Shown piece after piece: positions 15,502-24,835 of a DNA stretch of 28,074 nt (position 1 is the stretch's first letter; each line of letters begins with the position of its first letter). The DNA comes from JBHIFB01 sp046760905. GTDB taxonomy: Bacteria > Gemmatimonadota > CAZMKB01. Below the pieces are notes generated by a model, which saw nothing but the letters and a program-made list of their open reading frames with translations, searched no databases and was not told where the DNA came from. The stretch lies in NCBI GenBank assembly GCA_046760905.1, contig JBHIFB010000028.1, forward strand, positions 1 to 28,074. Direction: 5' to 3'. The position numbers and the translations under genes were made by a program.

Positions 15502-16854
15502 TCATATCTTGAGAAGCAGACCGATCCACTCACCTATCCAGAGAAAAACGAAGAGAGCAAATGACAGGATTAGAGCCGCCACTCGAAAGGCTGATGTACC
15601 GTCAATCAGCAGACGGAGGGAGGAGAGAGTTCTCGCAGCGAATATGCTTAAAAGAGACATCATAGGCATGTGAAACCTGTTCGAGCCGAAAAAAGCGAGG
15701 TGAATCCCGACCCAGAAGATGAGGGTCACTGTAGGAAGCGAGCGCCTCCTGTCCTTCCTTTTCTCAAGGATGAGCGATGGGAGGGAGAGGAGAAGAAGCA
15801 GATAGTAAGGGAGATTCACAAGTATTAGGGCCGGCGCGGGCACTGATAGATACCGCTCGGCAAACCTTCTGCCGGCAACAGGTTGACTGCCCGGCTCTTC
15901 GAAGAAGTTCAGAATGATGACACTCTCTGATGAGAAGAGGAAGAAGAACTTCCAGGGAACGATCTTCAAAGCCTGAAGTGGATGAGCTGTTAGAAAGTCC
16001 GTCGCCTCGCGTAAGGCAAGCCTGTTTCTCGTGATTTCATCACCGGCCTCGAAGATGTCGCTTCTCCCTGGAACTTTGTAAGCCCCTGTCGCGAGCGGGT
16101 TGTTTCCTATCCAGAAATTGATCCCACCGTTTGTGGTGAAAACCCATTCGCCGAAAACGGCTCTGTTTCTGATAAACCAGGGAGAAGCCGTCAAACCCAT
16201 AACCAGGGCGAGTACAAAAAGCCTTTTAAGCGAGTTCTTCAGCGGCCGGCCGGTTGAAAGGTCCGAGACCAGGATGGCAGCCGGAAAGAGTGCCATTATA
16301 GGCTTGATGTAGGTGCAGAGACCAAGGGTAAATCCGGCAGTGACAAGCCTTGTTTTTCTGTCACTTTCTGCACTGATAGCTTGCAGGCAAGAAAGAAGCA
16401 GGAATGTGAAGAGAGTCTCGCTCAGAAGGGCCTGTGAATAGAGCACATACGGTATGAATACGGATAGAAGCGCTGCGGCCAGCAATCCCTCTCTTAAGTT
16501 GAAGATGCTTCTGCCCATCCGAAATACGATAAGGCATGACAGGGCATCGATGAGGGCCTGAATGATGCGCAGTGCGATTACATCGGATCCCGGCAGGGAA
16601 TAGACACAGGCCAGAAAGAATGGGTAACCGGCTGGCCTGTATGCTGTAAGATTGCCATCGAGGGCGAAGGAGCCGGTTTCCAAGATTGAGCGTGCAAGCT
16701 TGTGATAGATGAGAGAGTCGGAAGTGATGGATGGATCGATGATGGTGAGCGTGATCACCCTGAGAATGAATGCAGAGGATGCTATGTACAGGGCCCATCT
16801 TCCCCTGCCAGGTTCCTCTTCACCCAGTATGGGTATGCGCATTCCGGAACTCAC
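15502..16854 (-). CDS. Membrane glycosyltransferase, ArnT/PMT (GT39/GT83)-like
   Basis: This 450-residue polytopic protein has roughly ten or more hydrophobic helices. The first periplasmic loop after helix 1 contains PSITSDSLIYHKLARSILE, where the Asp corresponds to the catalytic acidic residue of GT-C enzymes. The following TAYRPAGYPFFLA is typical of the ArnT/PMT family. These enzymes move a sugar from a polyprenyl-phosphate carrier to lipid or protein outside the membrane. The GTG start overlaps the nfo stop by four bases; an ATG four codons later is an alternative. It is the last gene of the ferredoxin-AOR operon. Acceptor and sugar are unknown. Confidence 0.85.
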   Translation of the reverse strand: MSSGMRIPILGEEEPGRGRWALYIASSAFILRVITLTIIDPSITSDSLIYHKLARSILETGSFALDGNLTAYRPAGYPFFLACVYSLPGSDVIALRIIQALIDALSCLIVFRMGRSIFNLREGLLAAALLSVFIPYVLYSQALLSETLFTFLLLSCLQAISAESDRKTRLVTAGFTLGLCTYIKPIMALFPAAILVSDLSTGRPLKNSLKRLFVLALVMGLTASPWFIRNRAVFGEWVFTTNGGINFWIGNNPLATGAYKVPGRSDIFEAGDEITRNRLALREATDFLTAHPLQALKIVPWKFFFLFSSESVIILNFFEEPGSQPVAGRRFAERYLSVPAPALILVNLPYYLLLLLSLPSLILEKRKDRRRSLPTVTLIFWVGIHLAFFGSNRFHMPMMSLLSIFAARTLSSLRLLIDGTSAFRVAALILSFALFVFLWIGEWIGLLLKI

Positions 16855-17723
16855 TCTTGAAATCTTCCCACGCCTCCCCCTCGCCTCAGGTTCTTCAATA
16901 CTTTCAGGTTCTGCCGGTCGAGGCGGCCTCCCTCCCCTTTCGGCGTCTCTATGATGAATGGAAGCCCCGAGAGCCTCTCATCGGATAGGAAAAGAGAAAA
17001 TCCCTTCAGGCCGATCTTTCCCTTCCCTATGTGTTCGTGTCTGTCGACCCTGCTCGCAAGATCTTTTTTAGAATCATTCATATGGATCGCATGGACCTTA
17101 TCGAGACCGACAACCGCATCTAACTCATAGATGACGCTCGCATAGCCCTTCTCATCCCTGATGTCATATCCGGCAGCAAACAGATGACAGGTGTCAAGGC
17201 AGACACCGAGCCTTTCCTTTGACGAGCATGCTTCCATGATTGCAGCGAGGTGCTCGAACCTGTAGCCGAGAGAGGTTCCCTGACCCGCGGTTGTTTCAAG
17301 GAGTATTGTAACATCCGAGCCGCTATGTTGCGAAAGGACAAGATCCAGGCATCCGGAAACTCTTTTCAACCCTTCCCTTTCACCGCCTCCTGTGTGGGCG
17401 CCGGGGTGGATCACGAAGAGGCTTATGCCGAGCCTCACGGCCCGCCTGACTTCGCGTGAGAGCGTTTTAACGGACTTCTTGCGCAACGCCCTGTCCCGGG
17501 ATGCGAGATTCACAAGGTAGCAATCATGAGCGATGACGGGAGTGATTCCCGCTTCGCCGCGGACTCTGCTCCAGCGTTCTACCTCCTCATCGGGAAGAGA
17601 TGGCATCATCCAGTTTCCCGGGCTTTTCGTAAATACCTGTATAGTCTCGCACCCGAGTTCGCTTCCCAAAACGAGCGCCCTGTGGAATCCGCCCGCTATC
17701 GACATGTGAGCGCCAATCCGCAC
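16851..17723 (-). CDS. nfo: Deoxyribonuclease IV (AP endonuclease, endonuclease IV family)
   Basis: It cleaves DNA 5' of abasic sites in base excision repair. The protein has 290 residues and starts with GAHMSIAGG. The metal-ligand motifs of the TIM barrel are visible: FVIHPGAH, LLETTAGQGTSLGYRFEHL, VCLDTCHLFAAGYD, IHMNDSK, DRHEHIGKGKIG and FIIETPKGE. The GTG start has AGGG six bases upstream, within the end of the preceding SDR gene, only three bases away. The C-terminus has an extra Gly-Arg-rich tail. Confidence 0.96.
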   Translation of the reverse strand: MRIGAHMSIAGGFHRALVLGSELGCETIQVFTKSPGNWMMPSLPDEEVERWSRVRGEAGITPVIAHDCYLVNLASRDRALRKKSVKTLSREVRRAVRLGISLFVIHPGAHTGGGEREGLKRVSGCLDLVLSQHSGSDVTILLETTAGQGTSLGYRFEHLAAIMEACSSKERLGVCLDTCHLFAAGYDIRDEKGYASVIYELDAVVGLDKVHAIHMNDSKKDLASRVDRHEHIGKGKIGLKGFSLFLSDERLSGLPFIIETPKGEGGRLDRQNLKVLKNLRRGGGVGRFQE

Positions 17724-17726
17724 TTA

Positions 17727-18467
17727 CTACCCTGCCGATTCCCAGCCACCGCTTACATTTATGCACGCGCCTGTGATGTAGGAGGATGCCTCCTCTACGA
17801 GGAAGGAGACAACCCTGGCTACCTCCTGTGGAGTGCCTGATCTCCCGGCCGGTACCAGAGAGGCCACATCCAGCGAGGTTTCCTCAACAGAAGTATCGAT
17901 TATGCCCGGTGCAACCATGTTCACGGTGACACCCTTTCCGGCGAGCTCTCTCGCAAGGCATTTTGTGAAGATCCAGAGACCGGTCTTCGCTATCGCATAA
18001 GGCGCGATCTTAGGTGAGGCGCCGGGTGCATCGGACCCCGCCAGCCCTATGTTCACGATCCTTCCCCACCCCTTCCGTATCATTCCATCCACGGCTATGC
18101 GGGAGGTAAAGAATGCACTGTGAAGATTCGAAGCAATTGTGTACTCCCATTCACGGGGGCTGACTTCGAGAAGCGGTTTTAACAGAAAATCCCCCACGTT
18201 GTTTACAAGGACCTGGATCTCACCAAGTTCCTTCCCTACCTGCCTCACCGCGAGCTCTGCCTCTTCAGGAACAGTCACATCTGCGAGAACTGCCATGGCA
18301 GTGCCACCCAGGGATTCAATATCTGAAACGGTTTTCTTGAGCTCATCAGTCTCGGCTCTCCCGTTTACCGCGACACGAAGCCCGAGCTTTGTGAGCTCGA
18401 TGGAGATAGCCCTCCCTATTCCCCGTGCTGATCCGGTGACGAAAGCCGTCCTTCCATCAAGGCTCAT
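17727..18467 (-). CDS. Short-chain dehydrogenase/reductase (FabG-like)
   Basis: The protein is a 246-residue classical SDR. The cofactor motif TGSARGIG lies at 11-18, NNVG at 89-92 and the catalytic Y157-x3-K161, with a candidate serine at S145. The PGIIDTS stretch follows the active site. The NGRAE segment after beta-2 suggests NADP(H) preference. It resembles 3-oxoacyl-ACP reductase, but many SDRs do, so the substrate is open. The ATG overlaps the stop of the BFN-PDZ gene by four bases and has GGAGGGAG upstream. Confidence 0.88.
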   Translation of the reverse strand: MSLDGRTAFVTGSARGIGRAISIELTKLGLRVAVNGRAETDELKKTVSDIESLGGTAMAVLADVTVPEEAELAVRQVGKELGEIQVLVNNVGDFLLKPLLEVSPREWEYTIASNLHSAFFTSRIAVDGMIRKGWGRIVNIGLAGSDAPGASPKIAPYAIAKTGLWIFTKCLARELAGKGVTVNMVAPGIIDTSVEETSLDVASLVPAGRSGTPQEVARVVSFLVEEASSYITGACINVSGGWESAG

Positions 18468-19291
18468 CGTCTCCCTCCGCCACCGGCGGCAGGAACGGGA
18501 ATGCTTATGTGAAGCTCCTCGCCGGCTCTCAATATGAACAGATCCACCTCCTCACCGCTTCTCTCCGAAAGCATGATGCCCACCTCGACTGGTTCCTTAA
18601 CAGCCTCACCATCGATGGAAACGATGATGTCCCCCCTCCTGATACCGGCCTCATCAGCCACACCTTCTTCCTGCACAGAGGAGACTATAACGCCTTCCTG
18701 CTCCCCAACGCCCATGGCCCGTGCCAGTTCCTCGGTCAGGTCCTGGAGATTGAGTCCGAGTCTCGATGTGGTTCCCTCCCTGTGCCACCACTCGGTTAGT
18801 TCCTCGTTGAGTGAGGACTCAAGAACGTCCCTTGTAATGAACAGAGGCGTACCCAGTCTGACCGCAACTGCGATGGCATCGGAAGGTCTGCAATCGACTG
18901 TGACCTCTTTGTTTTTAAAACTCAGCACGAGGTCTGCAAAGAATATGTTATCTTTCAGATCCCTGATCACCACTCTGGTCAGGTCTGCTCCCAGCTTTTC
19001 TATCATGTTGACGATGAGGTCGTGTGTCAGAGGTCTCCTGGTCTCCTCCCCGCTCAGGCCCCTCGATATGGCCGAGGCTTCGTTGATCCCGATGAAGATC
19101 GGAAGCACCCTCCCCTTTTCCCTGTCTGTGATGATCAGAACCGGCGACCTGCTGGCGGGATCAACACCGATATCTTTGAGCTCTATCTCGATCAGTGACT
19201 GGGGGGCCTTAGGCCTCCTTCCGGAACTGGCGTAGGAAAGGAAGAGGACCAGAAGGCCCAGAACCGGAACTATAAGTACGTATCGCATCAT
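18464..19291 (-). CDS. Membrane-anchored or secreted BFN (DUF151) domain protein with C-terminal PDZ domain
   Basis: Residues 1-22 form a hydrophobic signal or anchor. Residues 33-158 match the bifunctional nuclease (BFN/DUF151) family, with IIELKDIGVD-like start, VLPIFIGINEASAI, RPLTHDLI, and CRPSDAIAVAVRLGTPLF. Residues 176-264 form a PDZ domain of the HtrA/RseP type, with GVIVSSVQEEGVADEAGIRRGDIIVSIDG. Typical bacterial BFN proteins are short and cytoplasmic, so export plus PDZ is unusual. The PDZ suggests binding of protein C-termini in the envelope. It lies one base after the AOR stop and overlaps the SDR gene. The function of bacterial BFN proteins is poorly known. Confidence 0.82.
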   Translation of the reverse strand: MMRYVLIVPVLGLLVLFLSYASSGRRPKAPQSLIEIELKDIGVDPASRSPVLIITDREKGRVLPIFIGINEASAISRGLSGEETRRPLTHDLIVNMIEKLGADLTRVVIRDLKDNIFFADLVLSFKNKEVTVDCRPSDAIAVAVRLGTPLFITRDVLESSLNEELTEWWHREGTTSRLGLNLQDLTEELARAMGVGEQEGVIVSSVQEEGVADEAGIRRGDIIVSIDGEAVKEPVEVGIMLSERSGEEVDLFILRAGEELHISIPVPAAGGGGRR

Positions 19292-19292
19292 A

Positions 19293-21197
19293 CTAGTCTC
19301 CCCGGGGTTTAGTACCCCTTTTCATCTGATGGTGTGCCCATCCAATTTCGAGTTCGTTGAGTATGCCCAATCCCGGTATGCCCTTACCAGGCGACCACCC
19401 CATCATTCGATAAAATATTTTTTTCGCCCGCTCAAGCTTCCTCCTGTCTATACTCACCCCTCTCAGCGGGCCCTCGGTGAACGGCTCGAAAAATCGTGCC
19501 GGTAGATAGTCATCCTTGGCATCAAGACCTTCCCTCACGTTGTATACTCTCGTCAGGTTCACGGCTCTCTCGCCCACCTTCATGAGTTCCCACAGAGAGG
19601 TGTTCCAGCCTGTTACACCGTTCACTATATCCACTATCTGATTATGATCGTAGGGAAGAAAATAACACAGGACCGCGCAGTTTAGAAAATTCCGGAAAGT
19701 GGATTCGTATTTATAGAGCCTGACTTTTGCCGCTCCAAGATCGGTCACATCGAGCGGCTCGAGTATTCCGAGAGCCCTCAGCTTCTTCAGATGTCGCCCC
19801 TCCCTCGAGTACAGAGAATCGTGAATGTTGTGACAATGATCGGCTCCAGTTGGTGAGAGAGCATACCCCAGGCCCATGCCGTGTTTATATCTGGGTTCGT
19901 GCATGGGCACTTCCTGCCCCTTCACTTCCAGAGCAATCTTCTCGGCATCCGATCCCCATGCCTGTGATGCCCTCCTCACGCCTTCGGCGAGGAGGTCTCC
20001 AATACCTTCTCTCCTGGCTATCATTCCAACAAGCTTCACCATCGGCCCTGCATTACCGAACCTCAGTTGGAGCCCTCCCGTCACCTGGTCATCGATTATC
20101 CCCTTCTCATAGCATTCCATTGCAAAGGCGATGACGCCACCTGTGGAGATCGTATCGAGACCATATGCGTTGCAGAGTTCGCCCGCCTTGGACACGGCCA
20201 CGAGGTCATCTACACCACAATTGCTTCCAAATGCCGCTGCGGTTTCGTACTCGGGTCCGCCGTATATCCTGTTCACCTTCCAGGGCCGGGATGCCTCTAC
20301 AACCCGCTTGCAGCGAATGGGACAGGCGAAACATGTACCAGTGGAAACCAGAAGCCTCTCTCTCATTGCTTCGCCATCGATCTTTTCCGCACCCTCGAAG
20401 CATCCCTCCCGGAAGTTCCTGGTCGGCAGTCCTCCACAGATGTTAAGCGGATGCAGTGTCGAGATGGTACCGATCTCGTGAAGCACTCCGGATAGACTTC
20501 CGTGGTTTTTCCTCAACCAGTCCGACACCCTGGATAGAGCTTCGGGATTCTTTCCAGTTACCTTCCCGCTCCCACTCACAGCGATTGCTCTCAGGTTCTT
20601 CGATCCCATGACCGCACCGAGGCCACACCTCCCAGCGAAGTGGTGCAGGTCATTTATCACGCAGGCGATCCTAACGAGCTTCTCACCGGCCGGCCCGCAC
20701 TGACAGATGCGGACGGACCTGCGACCGGTCTCCTCCTTGATCAGTTCCTCGACCTGTGCCGTCTTCTTACCGGATAGCTTTCCTGCATCTCTTAACTCAA
20801 CTCTGTCATCACGTATATAGAGATATACCTGGCTATCGGATTTCCCCGAGATTACTATTGCATCATACCCGGCCTTCTTCAACTCTGCACCCCAGTACCC
20901 GCCGACCTCGGCATCGCCGTAGCAACCGGTCAGCGGTGATTTCGCTCCGACACTGTTTCGACCGCACCCACCGATGGGGGCTCCGGTGATGACTCCCGGT
21001 GCAAAAACAAGGAGGTTGTCCGGCCCGAACGGATCCACTCCGGATTCAGTGCAGGTGAGAAGCTCATGAGCAATGAACGCCCTGCCACCGAAATATGTCC
21101 TGTAGAAAGATTCTCCTCTGGACTGAATCTCCCTCTGGCCGGTCGATAGATCGACCTTCAATATCCTGTCCGTAAATCCTGGGTATGCCGATGCCAT
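19293..21197 (-). CDS. aor: Aldehyde:ferredoxin oxidoreductase (tungsten-type AOR)
   Basis: AOR oxidises aldehydes to acids and reduces ferredoxin, using a tungsten or molybdenum bis-pterin and a 4Fe-4S cluster. The start at 21197 has TGAGG eight bases upstream and gives MASAYPGFTDRILKVDLS, a typical AOR beginning. The product has 634 residues. Pterin/metal-site segments include APGVITGAPIGGCGRNSVGAKSP-type sequence near 66-88. The cluster ligands are C289, C292 and C296 (CFACPIRC), plus C507 or C511 in NCAVLCYF. ALSPTGADHCHN lies near 446-457. The ferredoxin gene lies 101 bases upstream and is the probable electron acceptor. Physiological aldehyde unknown. Confidence 0.94.
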   Translation of the reverse strand: MASAYPGFTDRILKVDLSTGQREIQSRGESFYRTYFGGRAFIAHELLTCTESGVDPFGPDNLLVFAPGVITGAPIGGCGRNSVGAKSPLTGCYGDAEVGGYWGAELKKAGYDAIVISGKSDSQVYLYIRDDRVELRDAGKLSGKKTAQVEELIKEETGRRSVRICQCGPAGEKLVRIACVINDLHHFAGRCGLGAVMGSKNLRAIAVSGSGKVTGKNPEALSRVSDWLRKNHGSLSGVLHEIGTISTLHPLNICGGLPTRNFREGCFEGAEKIDGEAMRERLLVSTGTCFACPIRCKRVVEASRPWKVNRIYGGPEYETAAAFGSNCGVDDLVAVSKAGELCNAYGLDTISTGGVIAFAMECYEKGIIDDQVTGGLQLRFGNAGPMVKLVGMIARREGIGDLLAEGVRRASQAWGSDAEKIALEVKGQEVPMHEPRYKHGMGLGYALSPTGADHCHNIHDSLYSREGRHLKKLRALGILEPLDVTDLGAAKVRLYKYESTFRNFLNCAVLCYFLPYDHNQIVDIVNGVTGWNTSLWELMKVGERAVNLTRVYNVREGLDAKDDYLPARFFEPFTEGPLRGVSIDRRKLERAKKIFYRMMGWSPGKGIPGLGILNELEIGWAHHQMKRGTKPRGD

Positions 21198-21298
21198 GAT
21201 GACTGCCTCACACAAGAGGGGACTCAGAGGATGGTGGGGGAGGAACCCGCTGCAGGAGAGGAGATTCCTCCCCATTTATTTCAGAAATGAGGTAGCGG

Positions 21299-21559
21299 TT
21301 ATACCGGCTCTTTATCGGGATGCAGTTTCTTAAATTTCGCCAGCAGCTGCTCCTCGGATTCCTCATTACTCGGATCTGGTACGCACGCATCAACAGGGCA
21401 GACGGATGCACATTGTGATTCATCATAGAAACCTTTGCATTCCGTGCACTTGTCAGTTTCTATGATATAGATCTCATCACCTTCCGAGATTGCTGCATTC
21501 GGGCACTCCGGCTCACATGCACCGCAACTGATGCATTCCTCGGTTATCATGTACGCCAC
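21299..21559 (-). CDS. 2[4Fe-4S] ferredoxin
   Basis: The GTG at 21559 is chosen because AAGGAGG is eight bases upstream; a GTG three codons earlier overlaps that ribosome site. The 86-residue product begins with AYMITEECISCGACEPECPN, the standard first cluster motif. A second motif CTECKGFYDESQCASVCPV has the eight-residue insertion seen in Chromatium/YfhL-type ferredoxins. A charged C-terminal helix follows. It precedes the AOR gene and is its likely redox partner. Confidence 0.94.
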   Translation of the reverse strand: MAYMITEECISCGACEPECPNAAISEGDEIYIIETDKCTECKGFYDESQCASVCPVDACVPDPSNEESEEQLLAKFKKLHPDKEPV

Positions 21560-21604
21560 CTTGCTCACCTCCTTCGCTCACTGGATTCCGAGTGTTCTTC
21601 GGTC

Positions 21605-21647
21605 ATTATATTCCACACATTTATGATTAACTCCTCCCAAATGTCAA
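21605..21647 (-). promoter_or_regulatory. Possible promoter region of the ferredoxin-AOR operon
   Basis: In the 167-base gap after mutS, the minus strand has a perfect TTGACA (21642-21647) with CATAAA 16 bases on (21620-21625). It also has a perfect TATAAT (21605-21610) without a good -35 at normal distance. Either could serve. The ferredoxin start follows at 21559. Confidence 0.4.
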
Positions 21648-21726
21648 TAGTTTTTTTCAGGATCGGCTGGAACCCTCTAATCCCTCACCACAAAATAAAT
21701 TGGAGTAAATGCACGGGTGCCACGGC

Positions 21727-24405
21727 TTACCGCAAGCTCATATCATCACGGTCATCATCGGCGAGCAACCTCTTCAGTGCATCGAGGAAACCGACCGCCT
21801 CGACGGGTCGCATCGTATCTACATCAGCCGTGCGTATCATCTCGACGACCTTTTCGATGCGCACATCGCCCATCGGCTGGAACAGACTCAGCTGCTCCCC
21901 CAGGGAAGAAGTTGGAAGATGCTCCCCCCTGGCCAGCGGCGGTATGTCCCGTTCTGCGAACTCACCCTGTTCGAGGTTTGCCAGTATCTCCTTCGCTCTC
22001 ATGATTACACCCTCAGGGATCCCTGCAATCCTAGCCACCTGTATGCCATAGCTCCTGTCGCTCGTGCCGGGCTCTATCCTCCTCAGGAACACGACCTTAT
22101 CCTCCCATTCCCGCACGAGGACATTGTAGTTTTTCACCTTCTTGAGGAAGGTGGCGAGTTGAGTGAGCTCATGATAGTGGGTGGCGAATATCGTTCGCGG
22201 ACACGTTCTCTCATGCTCGTGAAGATACTCGGTAACAGCCCATGCAATAGACAACCCGTCGTAGGTGCTTGTTCCTCTTCCTATCTCATCCAGCAGGACG
22301 AGACTCTTCTGAGTCGCGTTGTGGAGTATGTTCGCGGTCTCATTCATTTCAACCAGGAAGGTACTCTGGCCAGAGGCGAGACTATCCGAAGCCCCGACCC
22401 TCGTGAATATCCTGTCCACGAGGCCGATCTCGGCCTTCGAGGCGGGAACGAAAGACCCCGCCTGTGCCATGAGCACGATTATGCCGACCTGCCGCAGGTA
22501 AGTGGACTTCCCGGCCATATTGGGACCTGTGAGGACTATTATCTGCTCGGTCTTGGCATCGAGCCTTAGGTCATTGGGTATGAATGCTTCCTCGAGAATC
22601 AGTTTCTCAACCACAGGGTGGCGCCCCTGGACGATTCGCAGAGACTCGCCATCGTTCACGACCGGACGAGTATACTTGTTTTCACGGGCAACCTCAGCGA
22701 AGGAAGAAGCCAGGTCGACGACCGCTATCGCCCGGGAAGCGGTCTTGAATTCCTCTATCATGTTCGATAGATCGTCTCTGAGTTCTGCGAAGAGTTCCTT
22801 TTCGAGCAACTCGAGCTTCTCCTGCGCTGAAAGGATCTTCATCTCCATCTCTTTCAGCTCTTGTGTAATGTATCTTTCTCCCTGGGAGATGGTCTGTTTT
22901 CTGATATAATCACCGGGGACATTGGCGAGGTTCGGCTTCGTTACCTCGATGTAATAACCGAACACCTTGTTGTACCCTACCTTCAGTGATGATATGCCAG
23001 TTCTCCTCCTCTCCTGTTCCTGAAGTGTTGCGATCCATTTCGTCCCACCTCTCTTGAGCTGACGGAGCTCATCGAGCTCCTGGTGATATCCATCTCTGAT
23101 GACCTCTCCCGCTCCTATCTGGAGTGGAGGATCATCGACCAGCGCCTCCTCTATCTTGGAAACGACCTCCGGAAATCCGACGAGGTTTTCGGCACATCCT
23201 CTCAGGAGCTCTGAGCCGACCTCACCCATCGATTCTCTTAGTGCGGGAAGCAGCTTCAACGTCTCTTTAAGTGCGACGACATCACGGGGAGTCGCCTTTC
23301 TCGATGCGAGCCTGCCAGAAAGCCGCTCCAGATCATTCAACTTCCTGAGAATCTTCCTCACCTCCCTGCGCCCTCTCCCGTCCTCATAGAAATGCCCTAC
23401 CGCATCGAGCCGCTCATTGATAGCTTCGACACTACGCAACGGCTTCAGCAACCACTGCCTGAGCATCCTCCCTCCCATAGGCGTCTGTGTTACATCAAGG
23501 ACTTCGATCAGGCTGGCCTTCTGTAGATCGGGCCTCAGGGATTCGAAGATCTCGAGGTTCCTGAGCGTACCTGTATCGAGTATCATGTGATTATCCAGAT
23601 AGTATGGCCTTATGCTCCTCACCATCCTGAGGGATTCCGGCTGAATCTTTTCCAGATAGGAAAGGAGCCCGCCGGCCGCCTGCACACCATCCGTGAGGCC
23701 CTGGCATCCAAATCCGTCGAGGCTGGTCGTCTCGAACCTTGCAATCAGCCTGGCTCTGGCATCTTCGAGAGCAAAGCACCAGTCGGGGGAGGAGCTTTTC
23801 AGCACACCCGGTAACTTTTCCCACAGGCTGTGCAGCACTTTCAGCCTCGGGTTCGTACTCTCCTCGAAGAGCCAGGACTCGGGAATGACGACCTCTGAAG
23901 GCGAGACCCTCAGAACCTCGTCTATGAGTTCCTCTTCAGGAACTTCGGTTACGATGAACTCGCCGGTTGTAAGGTCCATGAAGGAAAGTCCCCACCTTGT
24001 AGGATCGCTCGAACAGAATGCGCCTATGTAGTTGTTCCTCTTTCCCTCGAGCAGGGAATCGTCGGTGATCGTACCTGGGGTTACTACTTCGAGCACTTCC
24101 CTCTTGACAAGTCCCTTGGCCTTCTTTGGATCTTCCACCTGTTCACATATCGCCACCCTGTGGCCAGATTTCACAAGTTTTGCGATGTATCCCTCAGCGG
24201 CCTTGACCGGTACACCTGCCAGGGGAACCTTTCCCGCCCGACCGCTGCTTTTCGATGTCAGGGTAACGCCGAGGAGCCGGGACCCGATCTTTGCATCTTC
24301 ATAAAACATCTCGTAGAAATCCCCCATCCTGAAGAAGAGGATGGCATCTTTGTACCTGTTTTTAATCTTTTTGTACTGGGAGATGAAAGGCGCATCGCTC
24401 GACAT
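21727..24405 (-). CDS. mutS: DNA mismatch repair protein MutS
   Basis: The protein has 892 residues, a complete MutS1. The mismatch-reading motif F30-Y31-E32 lies in FRMGDFYEMF. Connector, lever and clamp regions follow. The ATPase has Walker A GPNMAGKST near residues 625-634, and DEIGRGTSTYDGLSIAW as Walker B plus signature. FATHYHEL, a conserved MutS motif, is also present. The C-terminal end carries a helical tail. The ATG has GAGG nine bases upstream. It is the last gene of the cbs operon, 24 bases after queF. MutL is not in the window. Confidence 0.98.
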   Translation of the reverse strand: MSSDAPFISQYKKIKNRYKDAILFFRMGDFYEMFYEDAKIGSRLLGVTLTSKSSGRAGKVPLAGVPVKAAEGYIAKLVKSGHRVAICEQVEDPKKAKGLVKREVLEVVTPGTITDDSLLEGKRNNYIGAFCSSDPTRWGLSFMDLTTGEFIVTEVPEEELIDEVLRVSPSEVVIPESWLFEESTNPRLKVLHSLWEKLPGVLKSSSPDWCFALEDARARLIARFETTSLDGFGCQGLTDGVQAAGGLLSYLEKIQPESLRMVRSIRPYYLDNHMILDTGTLRNLEIFESLRPDLQKASLIEVLDVTQTPMGGRMLRQWLLKPLRSVEAINERLDAVGHFYEDGRGRREVRKILRKLNDLERLSGRLASRKATPRDVVALKETLKLLPALRESMGEVGSELLRGCAENLVGFPEVVSKIEEALVDDPPLQIGAGEVIRDGYHQELDELRQLKRGGTKWIATLQEQERRRTGISSLKVGYNKVFGYYIEVTKPNLANVPGDYIRKQTISQGERYITQELKEMEMKILSAQEKLELLEKELFAELRDDLSNMIEEFKTASRAIAVVDLASSFAEVARENKYTRPVVNDGESLRIVQGRHPVVEKLILEEAFIPNDLRLDAKTEQIIVLTGPNMAGKSTYLRQVGIIVLMAQAGSFVPASKAEIGLVDRIFTRVGASDSLASGQSTFLVEMNETANILHNATQKSLVLLDEIGRGTSTYDGLSIAWAVTEYLHEHERTCPRTIFATHYHELTQLATFLKKVKNYNVLVREWEDKVVFLRRIEPGTSDRSYGIQVARIAGIPEGVIMRAKEILANLEQGEFAERDIPPLARGEHLPTSSLGEQLSLFQPMGDVRIEKVVEMIRTADVDTMRPVEAVGFLDALKRLLADDDRDDMSLR

Positions 24406-24429
24406 GGCAGAGGACCTCGTTTGCTGAAT

Positions 24430-24801
24430 TCACTCTTTACTCTCAAAGAGGGCTTTTACTGTCGAATGCATCCCACCCCGCGTTTTAAACTCACCTTTTA
24501 CTTCCATCCAGCGGGGATTACAGGAGGAAACAAGATCATCGAGTATCCTGTTTACAGACTCCTCGTAGAAGATCCCCTTGTTCCTGTATCCCAGGAAATA
24601 GTACTTGAGAGATTTGAGCTCCAGACATTCCCTGTCTGGGATATAGCTGATCGTGATGGTGCCGAAATCGGGAAGGCCTGTGCGCGGACACACGGAGGTG
24701 AACTCCGGATTCGTTATCGTGATCGTATAATCCCTTTCGGGAAACCTGTTTTCGAACGTCTCCACCGCCTTTTTCTTCTTCCTCTTTGCGGGCTTTGCCA
24801 T
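24430..24801 (-). CDS. queF: NADPH-dependent 7-cyano-7-deazaguanine reductase (QueF)
   Basis: QueF reduces preQ0 to preQ1 in queuosine tRNA modification. The start at 24801 has GAGGTG upstream and gives 123 residues, the short single-domain type. The catalytic C38 is in TSVCPRTGLPDFG, with D45 nearby. The QueF motif ELKSLKYYFLGYRNKG lies at 61-76, and E80 follows in FYEES. A Lys-rich N-terminus (KPAKRKKKK) is extra. A GTG/ATG-type start nine codons earlier lacks a ribosome site. No queC, queD or queE is in the window. Confidence 0.96.
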   Translation of the reverse strand: MAKPAKRKKKKAVETFENRFPERDYTITITNPEFTSVCPRTGLPDFGTITISYIPDRECLELKSLKYYFLGYRNKGIFYEESVNRILDDLVSSCNPRWMEVKGEFKTRGGMHSTVKALFESKE

Positions 24802-24835
24802 GAGCGCACCTCGTGGATCAACACGCAATCAGAGC

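Noticed and set aside
21198..21275. N-terminal extension of AOR upstream of 21197
   Set aside because: The extra residues do not resemble AOR, whereas the ATG at 21197 has a ribosome site and a typical family start.
21709..22569. 286-codon plus-strand open frame inside mutS
   Set aside because: It is antisense to the conserved MutS ATPase domain and has no independent support.
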